A stretch of DNA of 64,000 bases from Rhizobium mongolense USDA 1844 (GTDB lineage Bacteria; Pseudomonadota; Alphaproteobacteria; Rhizobiales; Rhizobiaceae): positions 186,001-250,000 of the forward strand of contig NZ_ATTQ01000007.1 of the NCBI RefSeq assembly GCF_000419765.1, given 5' to 3'. The stretch's first letter is position 1. Each line of letters begins with the position of its first letter. Both the position numbers and the translations under genes were made by a program. Shown here piece by piece: positions 28,925-35,406 of the stretch. The notes under the pieces were generated by a model. That model did not search any database, was not told the DNA's origin, and saw only the letters and a program-made list of their open reading frames with translations.

Positions 28925-29053
28925 ATGGATAACGACGTGGAATTGCTGAACGCCAGGAGCGCGCCGCCCGACGACGTGGCGAAGCTGAACGCCAAAATTG
29001 CCAATCTCAAAGCCAATCTGACCGAAGCCAAGGATGAGATTGCCAGCCTTTAA
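28925..29053 (+). CDS. possible 42-residue coiled-coil peptide
   Basis: MDNDVELLNARSAPPDDVAK followed by LNAKIANLKANLTEAKDEIA. The second half has leucines and isoleucines at heptad spacing, as in a short coiled coil. A GGAGG site lies 10 bases upstream. It ends 76 bases before the middle tRNA-Lys repeat. It may be the tail of a longer dead gene. Confidence 0.35.
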   Translation: MDNDVELLNARSAPPDDVAKLNAKIANLKANLTEAKDEIASL

Positions 29054-29129
29054 AATCGATCTGGAGATTGCCGCCGAAGACGCCGGAAAGGGTGAGGAAG
29101 GGCACTACAAGCTTTTGCGACAGATCGGT

Positions 29130-29159
29130 GGGTTCGAGCCCCATCGCTCTCGCCAAAAA
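29130..29159 (+). repeat. attachment repeat 2 (middle)
   Basis: GGGTTCGAGCCCCATCGCTC followed by TCGCCAAAAA: the T arm, acceptor strand and tail of tRNA-Lys with one mismatch (G for A before CCA). It carries no anticodon arm, so it is a fragment, not a tRNA. Confidence 0.85.
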
Positions 29160-29250
29160 TTTACCAGCGAAATCAGATATTTACCGCCATCCCTGGATGG
29201 TTTTGCTGGCGGAATCATGAGCCGAAATTGCCTATTTTTCGGCGTTTTAC

Positions 29251-29294
29251 GGCACACGTGCCAGGTACCGGCACATGATTTGGCACACGGCACA
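29251..29294. repeat. GGCACA repeat cluster beside the middle repeat
   Basis: Four copies of GGCACA at 29251, 29270, 29282 and 29289, the first within the palindrome GGCACACGTGCC. A similar pair sits at 31723-31739. Their position near both ends of the second insertion suggests integrase arm-binding sites. Confidence 0.5.
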
Positions 29295-29297
29295 CGT

Positions 29298-29558
29298 TTA
29301 TGCGAGTTCCTCTGAGATTCTCTCGAATGCATCTTTGTGATTCTCGCTAGGGAAGCGGTGCCCGTAGCAGTCCATCGTGATAGCGTGGGATTGCGTGCCC
29401 CGGCGTTGCCAAAGCCCGCGAGCAACTGGTCTGCAGAGATTGCCGACAACCGACAAGAAATCCGCCCAACGATCGGCGAACTGATGACCGCCGCGGAAGG
29501 TGCCAGCCGACGTTCGAAAGAGATGTAAAAACCGGCGAGCGCGTTTCTCTTGGCTCAC
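29298..29558 (-). pseudogene. tyrosine-recombinase (integrase) C-terminal remnant
   Basis: The last 28 codons read AITMDCYGHRFPSENHKDAF and then ERISEELA, the classical end of a phage-type tyrosine recombinase including the catalytic Tyr region (MDCYGH, where the Tyr is the nucleophile). Upstream of that the frame carries no integrase core; shifted frames up to about 29.9 kb give no continuous domain. It lies 138 bases from the middle tRNA-Lys repeat, where the integrase of such an element is expected. Confidence 0.6.
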
Positions 29559-29877
29559 TCAAGTCTCTGGGTGGTCGATTGGTCGAATGGGCAGTGACGA
29601 AAAGGGCCGCAAAATCCGGCCAGGTGATCGTGTAGCACCGGCAGGTGGAGAAAAGTCTGCACCGCAATCCTAACCGATCCGTCCTACCTATGCTGGATCC
29701 GCTTACGGGCGTCGAGGAAAGTAGACGGCTATTGCTCAGATTGGGCATCGACGGTGGCGTACCGTTCGAGAATCTGCCGGTTCCTGCAACGAGGTGCGAG
29801 GACGCGGTAGCAAAAGGCGCGGGCTTCCTGGGTGGTGTATCATGTCCTACGGGTAACACGTCCAGCGGCGCCCAGTT
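29559..29877. other. probable eroded integrase DNA, no readable gene
   Basis: No frame on either strand is convincing. By position it should have held the body of the integrase gene, but I cannot recover recombinase motifs from it. Confidence 0.35.
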
Positions 29878-30134
29878 TTGGGAGCCCCCGAAGTCAAACA
29901 AGGCGAAGCGGCAGCCGTGATCGAAGAAGTTGCCGGCCGAGGCACACTCAAATCAATCGGCATCCGGCTTGGATACGCCGAAGAATACGCTGACCGGGCT
30001 GGCAAGGCTGCGCTAGCTGGCAAGGCTGCGTTAATTGAAGCTGCCAGAACTCTGACAGCGGCCAACGATAACGAGAAAGTTGCAAACCGCGTGCCAAAAC
30101 GTGGCGCAATCCGACGTATAGGTATGAAAGAGGC
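29878..30134 (+). pseudogene. small helix-turn-helix-like protein, end lost
   Basis: The frame reads AAAVIEEVAGRGTLKSIGIR, LGYAEEYADRAGKAAL, an in-frame repeat of AGKAAL and LTAANDNEKVA, typical of small helical proteins in rhizobial phage DNA. No good start codon is present (TTG at 29878 or an internal GTG), and the frame runs on through a terminator-like hairpin (GAGGCCGC / GCGGCCCTC, about 30129-30153) into antisense sequence, so the original stop is probably lost. A weak relative with the same ending, ERPSPFGA, lies at 32.5-32.7 kb. Confidence 0.4.
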
Positions 30135-30230
30135 CGCCATTGCGCGGCCCTCTCCATTTGGGGCGCTGTCGATCCGCAGACGTTCAAACTCGCGTAGATC
30201 GCTGGGACTGTCCTGGGACTGTCCCGAACC

Positions 30231-30416
30231 CTACCGCCACCGCGGCTCTCGTGGTGCGTTGTGCAGCAATTCGCTGGCGGACGCGAATGGTCCAAACAAT
30301 TGTAGCAGTCGAGCCTCTTCCTCCTCCTTAAGTCGGCGCCGTTTGGAGAAATCCTTGACCGACCAAACACGGGTCGTGGTTCCGGTGCCGACGTTATTCG
30401 GTTCAACTCGCTGCAT
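30231..30416 (-). CDS. small protein, repeated family, copy A
   Basis: 61 residues, MQRVEPNNVGTGTTTRVWSV then RLLQLFGPFASASELLHNAP and a PRWR end. A GGAGGAG ribosome site lies six bases before the ATG. By my alignment 39 of 61 residues match the copy at 32803-32988, and the upstream DNA is also shared. The protein is helical and charged; the WSVKDF...RRLKEEEEARL layout resembles a small DNA-binding helix-turn-helix, but no function is known to me. It faces the helix-turn-helix-like remnant at 29878. Confidence 0.65.
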   Translation of the reverse strand: MQRVEPNNVGTGTTTRVWSVKDFSKRRRLKEEEEARLLQLFGPFASASELLHNAPREPRWR

Positions 30417-30445
30417 ACGTTACTCCTCCCATACAGTTGGGGAGA

Positions 30446-30469
30446 CCTATACCAAAGTATAATTTAGAA
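30446..30469 (-). promoter_or_regulatory. conserved upstream block of copy A
   Basis: On the minus strand TTCTAAATTATACTTTGGTA (plus TAGG) lies 30 bases before the start. It matches the block before copy B (33015-33037), and an AT-rich run precedes both. It is probably the promoter or operator of the small gene. Confidence 0.45.
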
Positions 30470-31044
30470 ATAAATAAAATAAGATGTGTTGGCGCCTTTT
30501 TTTTGCGTCGTGGACGCATCCCAGGCGCGCCTCCTCCGCGACAGGTGATCTGCGGCAGGTCGAGCTTTCAATGCAGGCTCCCTGCCGCTTTTGATTGCTC
30601 TATCCCTAGCCGAGCCACGGCAGAGGTTCATGTTCTAGAACGCAAAGATCTGCCTCGCGGATTTATGGGCGCAACCGACGCTCATCGCCAAAATTGAATA
30701 CTGCGCCTGGACGCCTGACGGAAGCTCTGGCATGCGTCTTATAAGGGATTGCGGGAGGCCGAGGAGAATGCCGCGATTTATGACGGTGCTCTCCCAATTG
30801 CTAACTCGTAATAGGGCAGTTGTGTCGCATTTATCAGGCGTGCCTTCAGCTTGTTTTCGAGCGGTAAACACGGATGATCACTCCCCGAAGACCAACCAGC
30901 ATAGGTGTGTCGCCAAATCATGAAGCCGAAGCTTATCGAGACCCGCCCGAGCTTATAGCCTTCCATGCTTGTCAAAGTCAGAGCGCAGCTGTCCACTTCA
31001 CCAGTTGGCGGCTTTTTCTTGTGTGTCACGCGCCGACATCAACT
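30470..31044. other. no gene seen
   Basis: Frames on both strands lack ribosome sites and family-like content. The stretch has mixed base composition with A/T runs. Confidence 0.45.
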
Positions 31045-31077
31045 CAAAAAAAGACCGCCTCGATCTGCGAGGCGGTC
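31045..31077 (-). terminator. minus-strand terminator without an obvious gene
   Basis: Perfect 10-base stem GACCGCCTCG / CGAGGCGGTC with a five-base loop, followed on the minus strand by seven Ts. No protein gene is seen upstream of it on that strand (31078-31780), so it may end a small RNA or be left from a lost gene. Confidence 0.6.
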
Positions 31078-31435
31078 AACGCGGATTCGATATCCGCCGA
31101 CCACGGTGAGAAAGGTGGAGAGACACCGAAGTCGATAGCAGCTTGGCACCGCTGATCGCCTCACTGGGGGTGTTCAGGCGATGGCGCACCTTATCGCTAG
31201 CCCGCGCCTTGCGAAATTATACATAGGTTGCCTCAAGCTGGACTCGCGTATGTGTCTTCGTGCGGCGCGGGTGGCTTACCGCTATGCGGAGAAAGTGCCG
31301 ATTCTAACCCGCCAAAGAGCCGGTTCAATCAAGAACAAGCTCCTATAACAATATCAAACACTTCGGTTGGAAATGGCTCCCCGGGCTAACTTGGTAAACG
31401 GGTACACAATGCTCTCTGGAGCGCACAATGTTCTC
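31078..31435. other. no gene seen
   Basis: No supported coding region. On the minus strand this is the stretch that would be transcribed into the terminator at 31045-31077. Confidence 0.45.
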
Positions 31436-31567
31436 ATGAATAAGAACGAACTTAAGAATGTGTCCGCCCTTGGCTTGTCGCCAGTTTCCCTGGCGAAACT
31501 GCTGGAGGTAACACCACGCGCAATCAGCTCTGTCCGGCCCAGCGTTTTAGCTGGAATGTCGACGTGA
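31436..31567 (+). pseudogene. short helix-turn-helix fragment
   Basis: MNKNELKNVSALGLSPVSLA then KLLEVTPRAISSVRPS: a pattern like the LSPxxLAxLLxVTxRAISxW helix-turn-helix of small regulators. It is cut after 43 residues by a stop, without the second half of such a domain. No good ribosome site. By-eye match only. Confidence 0.3.
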
Positions 31568-31722
31568 AGGCGACGATGGGATCTGAGTGTGGATGTTGGC
31601 TACATCGACGCTCAAACGAAGCTTGGCCCTACTAAGGCCAAGCACACGTTCATGCGGTCCTTGCCTGAGTAGGAAAGTAGGAAAATCGCAGAGAGGGCGC
31701 TTGCACCCTCTGCCCCTCCGTT

Positions 31723-31739
31723 GGCACATAATTGGCACA
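31723..31739. repeat. GGCACA pair near the right repeat
   Basis: TTGGCACATAATTGGCACAC: two GGCACA copies eleven bases apart, 39 bases left of the right tRNA-Lys repeat, mirroring the cluster at 29251-29294. Confidence 0.45.
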
Positions 31740-31777
31740 CAAAGCGCTACAGACCCTTTAGAGCAATGAAAGAAGGC

Positions 31778-31831
31778 CTGACTTTTAATCAATAGGACAT
31801 GGGTTCGAGCCCCATCGCTCTCACCAAAAAA
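31778..31831 (+). repeat. attachment repeat 3 (right end)
   Basis: 54-base copy of the tRNA-Lys 3' half from the anticodon arm through CCA and six As, with two mismatches. It lacks the 5' half, so it is not a working tRNA gene. It marks the right end of the island. Confidence 0.88.
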
Positions 31832-32126
31832 CTCAATAACTGGTGAGATTCAAATCTTTGGTGACTGCTCCAGTCGCCACGGAATACCCACGGCAAGCTG
31901 GGCCTCGTATCATGCGCGGGCGTGTGAACCCATACGCTGTCGATTTTGAGCTGAGCGCGGACCCGCCGCTTTACTGACTGCGGCTGATGGAAACATCCGC
32001 CGGAAGGCGCTTCACGTACGCGGCGCAGGCCGGGAAGGTGCATGACACGCTCTACGAAACGGCAAAGTGGCGTCGGGAAGAGGTGCGCATCAGCCACCCC
32101 GGAGCACCGTGGGCAGCGAACGACAA

Positions 32127-32330
32127 TCACTCCGCAGCGAAAGGCGCTGCATAGCGGCTCGAATCTCGTTCGATAGCGTCCAGAGAGTTCATCAAGTCGA
32201 CAAAATCACAGGCCTCGGCCCAAGACATGCCACTCACCTTCACGTCACCAAGCGTGGCAGGCTCCATCGTGAGCCCGTCCACAACGAGCCACTTGTCATC
32301 GACTTCATGTCGAAGATTGAAACGTCGCAT
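32127..32330 (-). CDS. small acidic protein of unknown function
   Basis: 67 residues, MRRFNLRHEVDDKWLVVDGL then GDVKVSGMSWAEACDFVDLM. A GGAGA site lies about nine bases before the ATG at 32330. The DDKWLVVDG and SWAEACDFVDLMN segments give a beta-then-helix layout found in many small rhizobial orphan proteins. No family recognised. The longer frame to 32513 has no ribosome site. Confidence 0.5.
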   Translation of the reverse strand: MRRFNLRHEVDDKWLVVDGLTMEPATLGDVKVSGMSWAEACDFVDLMNSLDAIERDSSRYAAPFAAE

Positions 32331-32534
32331 CGCAAAGTCTCCAAACGGTGAATCGCGGTACCATATTTTAGGATGGATGAATATAGGAAAGTTAACGGCT
32401 GTTAACGATAGTATCGGGACCAGCAAAGCCCCCGGCCAGCCTCTCGCTGAGCGCACGCCTGAAGAACATGCGGAAGGAGACGCCAGGGTCATTGCCAGGA
32501 TCGATGGAGTCAAAAGGCTGGCGAGTTTGGTTCT

Positions 32535-32740
32535 TTGCTAGGGCCATTGGTAGCGCGGTTCGAAGAAGCAGCCATTCACGGTTCCACACTCGAGGAGGTC
32601 GGGACGATGTCGGGCGCTACAAGCTCGCGTTCGGCAATGGCTGTCGATCGCTCGGTAGTGCACATGGCGCTGGTGACGATCCGATATAGAACAGATTCAG
32701 AAGCCGTTATCGAGCGGCCTTCTCCTTTTGGGGCACCCCG
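32535..32740 (+). pseudogene. counterpart of the helix-turn-helix-like remnant
   Basis: The frame reads ARFEEAAIHGSTLEEVGTMS and ends SEAVIERPSPFGAP. It parallels the remnant at 29878-30134 (EEVAGRGTLKSIG, KEAAIARPSPFGA) and stands in the same position: convergent with the next copy of the small protein. Start and stop are not convincing. The bases between 32331 and 32534 hold no gene I can support. Confidence 0.3.
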
Positions 32741-32802
32741 TCGCGCTCAAGGTAAACCAAGCAAAATGACGCAGGACGCGCCTCATACCCATGTCGCACG
32801 GA

Positions 32803-32988
32803 TTACCGCCACTTCGGTGCCCGTTTGGCGTTGTGCATGAGTTCGAATGCAGTCGCGAATGGACCAAACAGCTGAAGTAGTCTCGTTTCTTCTTCCTCGT
32901 CCAATCGATGCCGCGCGCAAAATTCCGTCACCGACCAGACCTTCGTTGCCATATTGGAATCTGCATTTTCCGGCTCAACGCGTTCCAT
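32803..32988 (-). CDS. small protein, repeated family, copy B
   Basis: 61 residues, MERVEPENADSNMATKVWSV then RLLQLFGPFATAFELMHNAK and PKWR. A GGGAGGA ribosome site precedes the ATG. About 64% identical to copy A and more distantly like the protein at 34677-34886 (shared F-x-R-x-RL, FGP, LM.AKR). The conserved RLLQLFGPFA core and shared upstream block mean the copies arose from one module. Function unknown; DNA binding is only a guess from helix pattern. Confidence 0.65.
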   Translation of the reverse strand: MERVEPENADSNMATKVWSVTEFCARHRLDEEEETRLLQLFGPFATAFELMHNAKRAPKWR

Positions 32989-33014
32989 GGAAATCCTCCC
33001 GCCTCATGGGGGAA

Positions 33015-33037
33015 CACTATCGAAGTCTAATTTAGAA
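33015..33037 (-). promoter_or_regulatory. conserved upstream block of copy B
   Basis: Minus strand TTCTAAATTAGACTTCGATA then GTG, aligned with the block before copy A with one gap and a few changes, at the same distance from the start. Confidence 0.45.
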
Positions 33038-33390
33038 GCAAATGAAATGATAATGCAGCGCGATTTTTGTTGCGCCGCATGCCGTCACCTGGCGCGCCTC
33101 AAGCCTGTGCTCGGCGCTGGCAGCGTATCACCAAGATCTGTTAGCATTGCGCCGGTTAAACCTCGACAGTTTTGGCGCTGCCGGACAGCGCGTTATTGCG
33201 TCTGTGCGCTCTGCCTCTCGAGATCGGCAAGAAACCACTGGCGCAGGCACAACTCAAGGAATTGTGACCGATCTGCACTGTTGGACTGTTATAGGCGCCA
33301 CCTGGCACTTCGAAACTTTATTCTGGACCGGGACGAAGCATGCGTGTGGCGCAACCGGCAAGGCGGTGAAGAATGACGCCAGAGGAAATT
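33038..33390. other. no gene seen
   Basis: Overlapping frames on the plus strand are present but none has a start site or family-like sequence. The last bases carry the AGAGGAA ribosome site of the lipoprotein ORF. Confidence 0.45.
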
Positions 33391-33525
33391 ATGAAGGCCG
33401 TCCTTTTCTTCCTGACCGTCTCCGTCGCCGGCTGCGCTGCCAGTCCGGCGTTGGCGACTTCGGCCCGGTCTTCGAACCAGCCGACATCGTCTCGACCGCC
33501 CGCGACAGCAATGTCTTCAGGCTGA
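33391..33525 (+). CDS. possible small lipoprotein
   Basis: 44 residues, MKAVLFFLTVSVAGCAASPA, with a lipobox VAGC at residues 12-15 and a Ser/Pro-rich tail ending ATAMSSG. This would be a membrane-anchored peptide of about 30 residues after processing, the size of entericidin-like lipoproteins. A start six codons upstream (33373) is also possible. Too short for certainty; the lipobox and ribosome site are the evidence. Confidence 0.45.
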   Translation: MKAVLFFLTVSVAGCAASPALATSARSSNQPTSSRPPATAMSSG

Positions 33526-33604
33526 CTGCCGCGTCGGCGCCGTCTGCATATCAACTGGGCGAACGGCACGGCTAAGGTGGCAATCTTGACCGCGTTCAAG
33601 TCGT

Positions 33605-33883
33605 TCAGGCGATGGGATATCCAACGATATGGCCGAACAGGCGTCGTGCCGACCTCAATATTACATCACCTAGCGAAGGTTGAGGGCCGTGAAGGAACTC
33701 TACACCAGCGCGGGTCAATGAGAAATGCATGCAGCCGTCGAAGCCGGAACTGTTTTCCTCAACTAGATCCATCTCCCACGCCTCACTGAGACCCGGCAAG
33801 TTGGCGTCCATTTCCTCAGAGTCGGACACCGGGTATCGCGCCCATGCCTCAACGGTCAGAAGTGCATTTCGAATTTGTGTCAT
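33605..33883 (-). CDS. hypothetical protein
   Basis: 92 residues, MTQIRNALLTVEAWARYPVS then EEMDANLPGLSEAWEMDLVE and FDGCMHFSLTRAGVEFLHG. The helix-rich, acidic sequence and the SLTRAG(V/L)EFL ending look like a small folded protein with a winged-helix-like end. The start is uncertain (33883 or 33937); neither has a strong ribosome site. No family recognised. Confidence 0.45.
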   Translation of the reverse strand: MTQIRNALLTVEAWARYPVSDSEEMDANLPGLSEAWEMDLVEENSSGFDGCMHFSLTRAGVEFLHGPQPSLGDVILRSARRLFGHIVGYPIA

Positions 33884-34018
33884 CCAAGTATCGCGAGTCC
33901 CAGAAAGTTGATTAGCCGAGCAATAACTACTCAACATACTTGGCGTTTATTGTCGAGTGACTTGGAAGTGACACATGAAATATTTTTTGGGGGGTGCGGG
34001 CAGCAAGGCGATGAGAAA

Positions 34019-34108
34019 ATGACCAGCCAGCAAATCATTTACGCAGTGCTGTTCTTCTTTTCCGTGTTCGGCTTACTGTTCCTTAGCTTGGAAGTACTTG
34101 GACAGTAA
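34019..34108 (+). CDS. possible 29-residue membrane peptide
   Basis: MTSQQIIYAVLFFFSVFGLL then FLSLEVLGQ: almost entirely one transmembrane helix, with an AAGGCG site 11 bases upstream. It overlaps the next small frame by 11 bases and a terminator follows, which supports a real small transcript. Confidence 0.35.
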   Translation: MTSQQIIYAVLFFFSVFGLLFLSLEVLGQ

Positions 34109-34250
34109 TTTAACGGCGGGACGAAAGGAGACTGCGAAGGTTGCGGAAGTCCTTGCGGCACGTAAGCTGCAGACGGCTGAGCACTATGCTTCCAAGCAGC
34201 GACTTCGAGAAACCACAGATCAGATTATGGACGCGATCCGGATCGGCTAA
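34098..34250 (+). CDS. possible 50-residue helical peptide
   Basis: From a TTG at 34098: LDSNLTAGRKETAKVAEVLA then ARKLQTAEHYASKQRLRETT to a stop at 34250. Alanine-, lysine- and glutamate-rich, predicted fully helical. It ends 25 bases before a clear terminator. It could be the tail of a degraded longer gene instead. Confidence 0.3.
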   Translation: MDSNLTAGRKETAKVAEVLAARKLQTAEHYASKQRLRETTDQIMDAIRIG

Positions 34251-34275
34251 GTAAGCAGCAGAATTGCTGACAGTC

Positions 34276-34305
34276 GGGCCCGCCGTCGAGTGGGCCCTTT
34301 CTTTT
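34276..34305 (+). terminator. terminator
   Basis: GGGCCC ... GGGCCC hairpin with a 10-base loop, followed by TTTCTTTT. It closes the small-ORF unit ending at 34250. Confidence 0.65.
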
Positions 34306-34676
34306 CCGGATCCGCGAACCGGTAATGGCGGAGACCCAGCCGCGGGCCTCCTGTAGCCCGATTGCCAGGTCTCCTGCCGTAGCGGGGAGGGGTGTCCTAC
34401 GGCCCCATAACGTTGATCGGCTTTCGTTGAGTCGGTCCATTTCGATGAACCGGTAAGGATAATAGCCGGTAAATATCCACCGTATGCGTTTCGATCCGAG
34501 GCATCACTACAAGGAGTCTCCTACACCAACTGACGGCGGCTGTTTGGCTATGCGCAGCGGAGGGTACGGCACCTTTCTCGACGATTCGACCTTTTAGTCT
34601 GTCGTTTTTCGGGCTACCGCGAGCTTCCCAACGGCCCTGAACGCCCTAACTTCCGGGTTGTAAGAAGGAGGTTGCC
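34306..34676. other. no gene seen
   Basis: Contains no supported gene. The last 20 bases carry the AAGGAGGTT ribosome site of the following small gene. The junction back to conserved chromosome probably lies here. Confidence 0.45.
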
Positions 34677-34886
34677 ATGGCCGACTCTGCCAATCAGACG
34701 GTGCCGACGCGCAGAGTGTTGCGCGGCCGGCCATACAGCATAAGCGAATTCGCCCGGAAATACCGTTTGGATGAAAAGGAGGCCAAGCGCCTCTATGAGA
34801 AATTCGGACCGTCGGCGACCGAACTCGATCTCCTGATGGCCGCCAAGCGCAAGCCGCCGACGCTGCCCCTGGATTTCGACGCCTGA
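34677..34886 (+). CDS. small protein related to copies A and B
   Basis: 69 residues, MADSANQTVPTRRVLRGRPY then SISEFARKYRLDEKEAKRLY, EKFGPSATELDLLMAAKRKP. It shares the F-x-x-R-x-RL-x-E-x-E-x-RL-x-x-x-FGP layout with the two island copies but has a longer basic N-terminus. It has an ideal AAGGAGGTT site. Its stop overlaps the start of the next gene (TGATG), so the two products are translationally coupled. Function unknown. Confidence 0.7.
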   Translation: MADSANQTVPTRRVLRGRPYSISEFARKYRLDEKEAKRLYEKFGPSATELDLLMAAKRKPPTLPLDFDA

Positions 34887-35260
34887 TGAGAATGCGCACT
34901 GGGGGCTGCCTTTGCGGCGCCGTCAGATATGAAGTGAAGGGCGAGCCGCTTCGCGCCGGGCTCTGCCACTGTGCGGGCTGCCGGAAGGAGAGCGGCTCGG
35001 CCTTCGTCACGTTCGCCGTATGGCCGCTTGCGGCATTCACGCATTCCGGTTCGGTCGCGACATATGAAGGCCGCAGCTTCTGTGCGGCATGCGGCAGTCG
35101 GCTGTTTTGTCTTACCGAGAAGGAGGCGGAGCTGCGGCTTGGATCTCTCGATGATGCGCCGATGGAAATCGCGCCGCTCTATGAGGTCTGGATCAAACGC
35201 CGCGAAAGCTGGCTGCATCCGCTGCCGGGGATCGACCAGTATGAGGAAGACGCCGGCTAA
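34886..35260 (+). CDS. GFA/CENP-V family zinc protein
   Basis: 124 residues with the GFA zinc pattern: GGCLCGAVRYEV, LCHCAGCRKESG and FCAACGSRLF supply the CxC, CxxC and CxxC ligands. The family includes glutathione-dependent formaldehyde-activating enzyme, though most members have no proven activity. It is read from an overlapping start with the small protein just upstream. All zinc ligands are present. Confidence 0.85.
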   Translation: MRMRTGGCLCGAVRYEVKGEPLRAGLCHCAGCRKESGSAFVTFAVWPLAAFTHSGSVATYEGRSFCAACGSRLFCLTEKEAELRLGSLDDAPMEIAPLYEVWIKRRESWLHPLPGIDQYEEDAG

Positions 35261-35406
35261 AAGCGGACTTTCATTACCAAGATTTAATTGCACTTTTTCG
35301 TCATTCCGTGCGAATGCGCCCCTTGCGCTAATTTCCGGTTCATCTTCGCTATGACTATCTGGATGGCAAACGGAGCAGGCGCTTCTATTTTTGACTTGAG
35401 GGTTTT

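Larger units (their letters stand above)
22711..31831. mobile_element. decayed genomic island at tRNA-Lys, probably two tandem insertions
   Basis: Bounded by the tRNA-Lys gene and a 54-base copy of its 3' end at 31778-31831, with a shorter 30-base copy at 29130-29159 between them. The left section (to 29129) carries frameshifted phage genes; the right section carries an integrase tail next to its left repeat. Flanking core genes are intact, while at least four genes inside are broken. The content shows no conjugation or plasmid genes, so it is more likely decayed prophage or satellite DNA than an active integrative element. Confidence 0.75.

Noticed and set aside
29130..29159. A second tRNA-Lys gene
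   Set aside because: Only the T arm, acceptor strand and tail are present; D and anticodon arms are missing. The copy at 31778-31831 also lacks the 5' half.
31832..32126. HNH endonuclease remnant suggested by LYETAKWRREE near 32050-32085
   Set aside because: The short match lacks the His-Asn-His ligands and any start site; too weak to report as a gene.
22711..34676. CRISPR array or known anti-phage system in the island
   Set aside because: No regularly spaced repeats and no defence-type nuclease, helicase or reverse transcriptase sequences were found on either strand.
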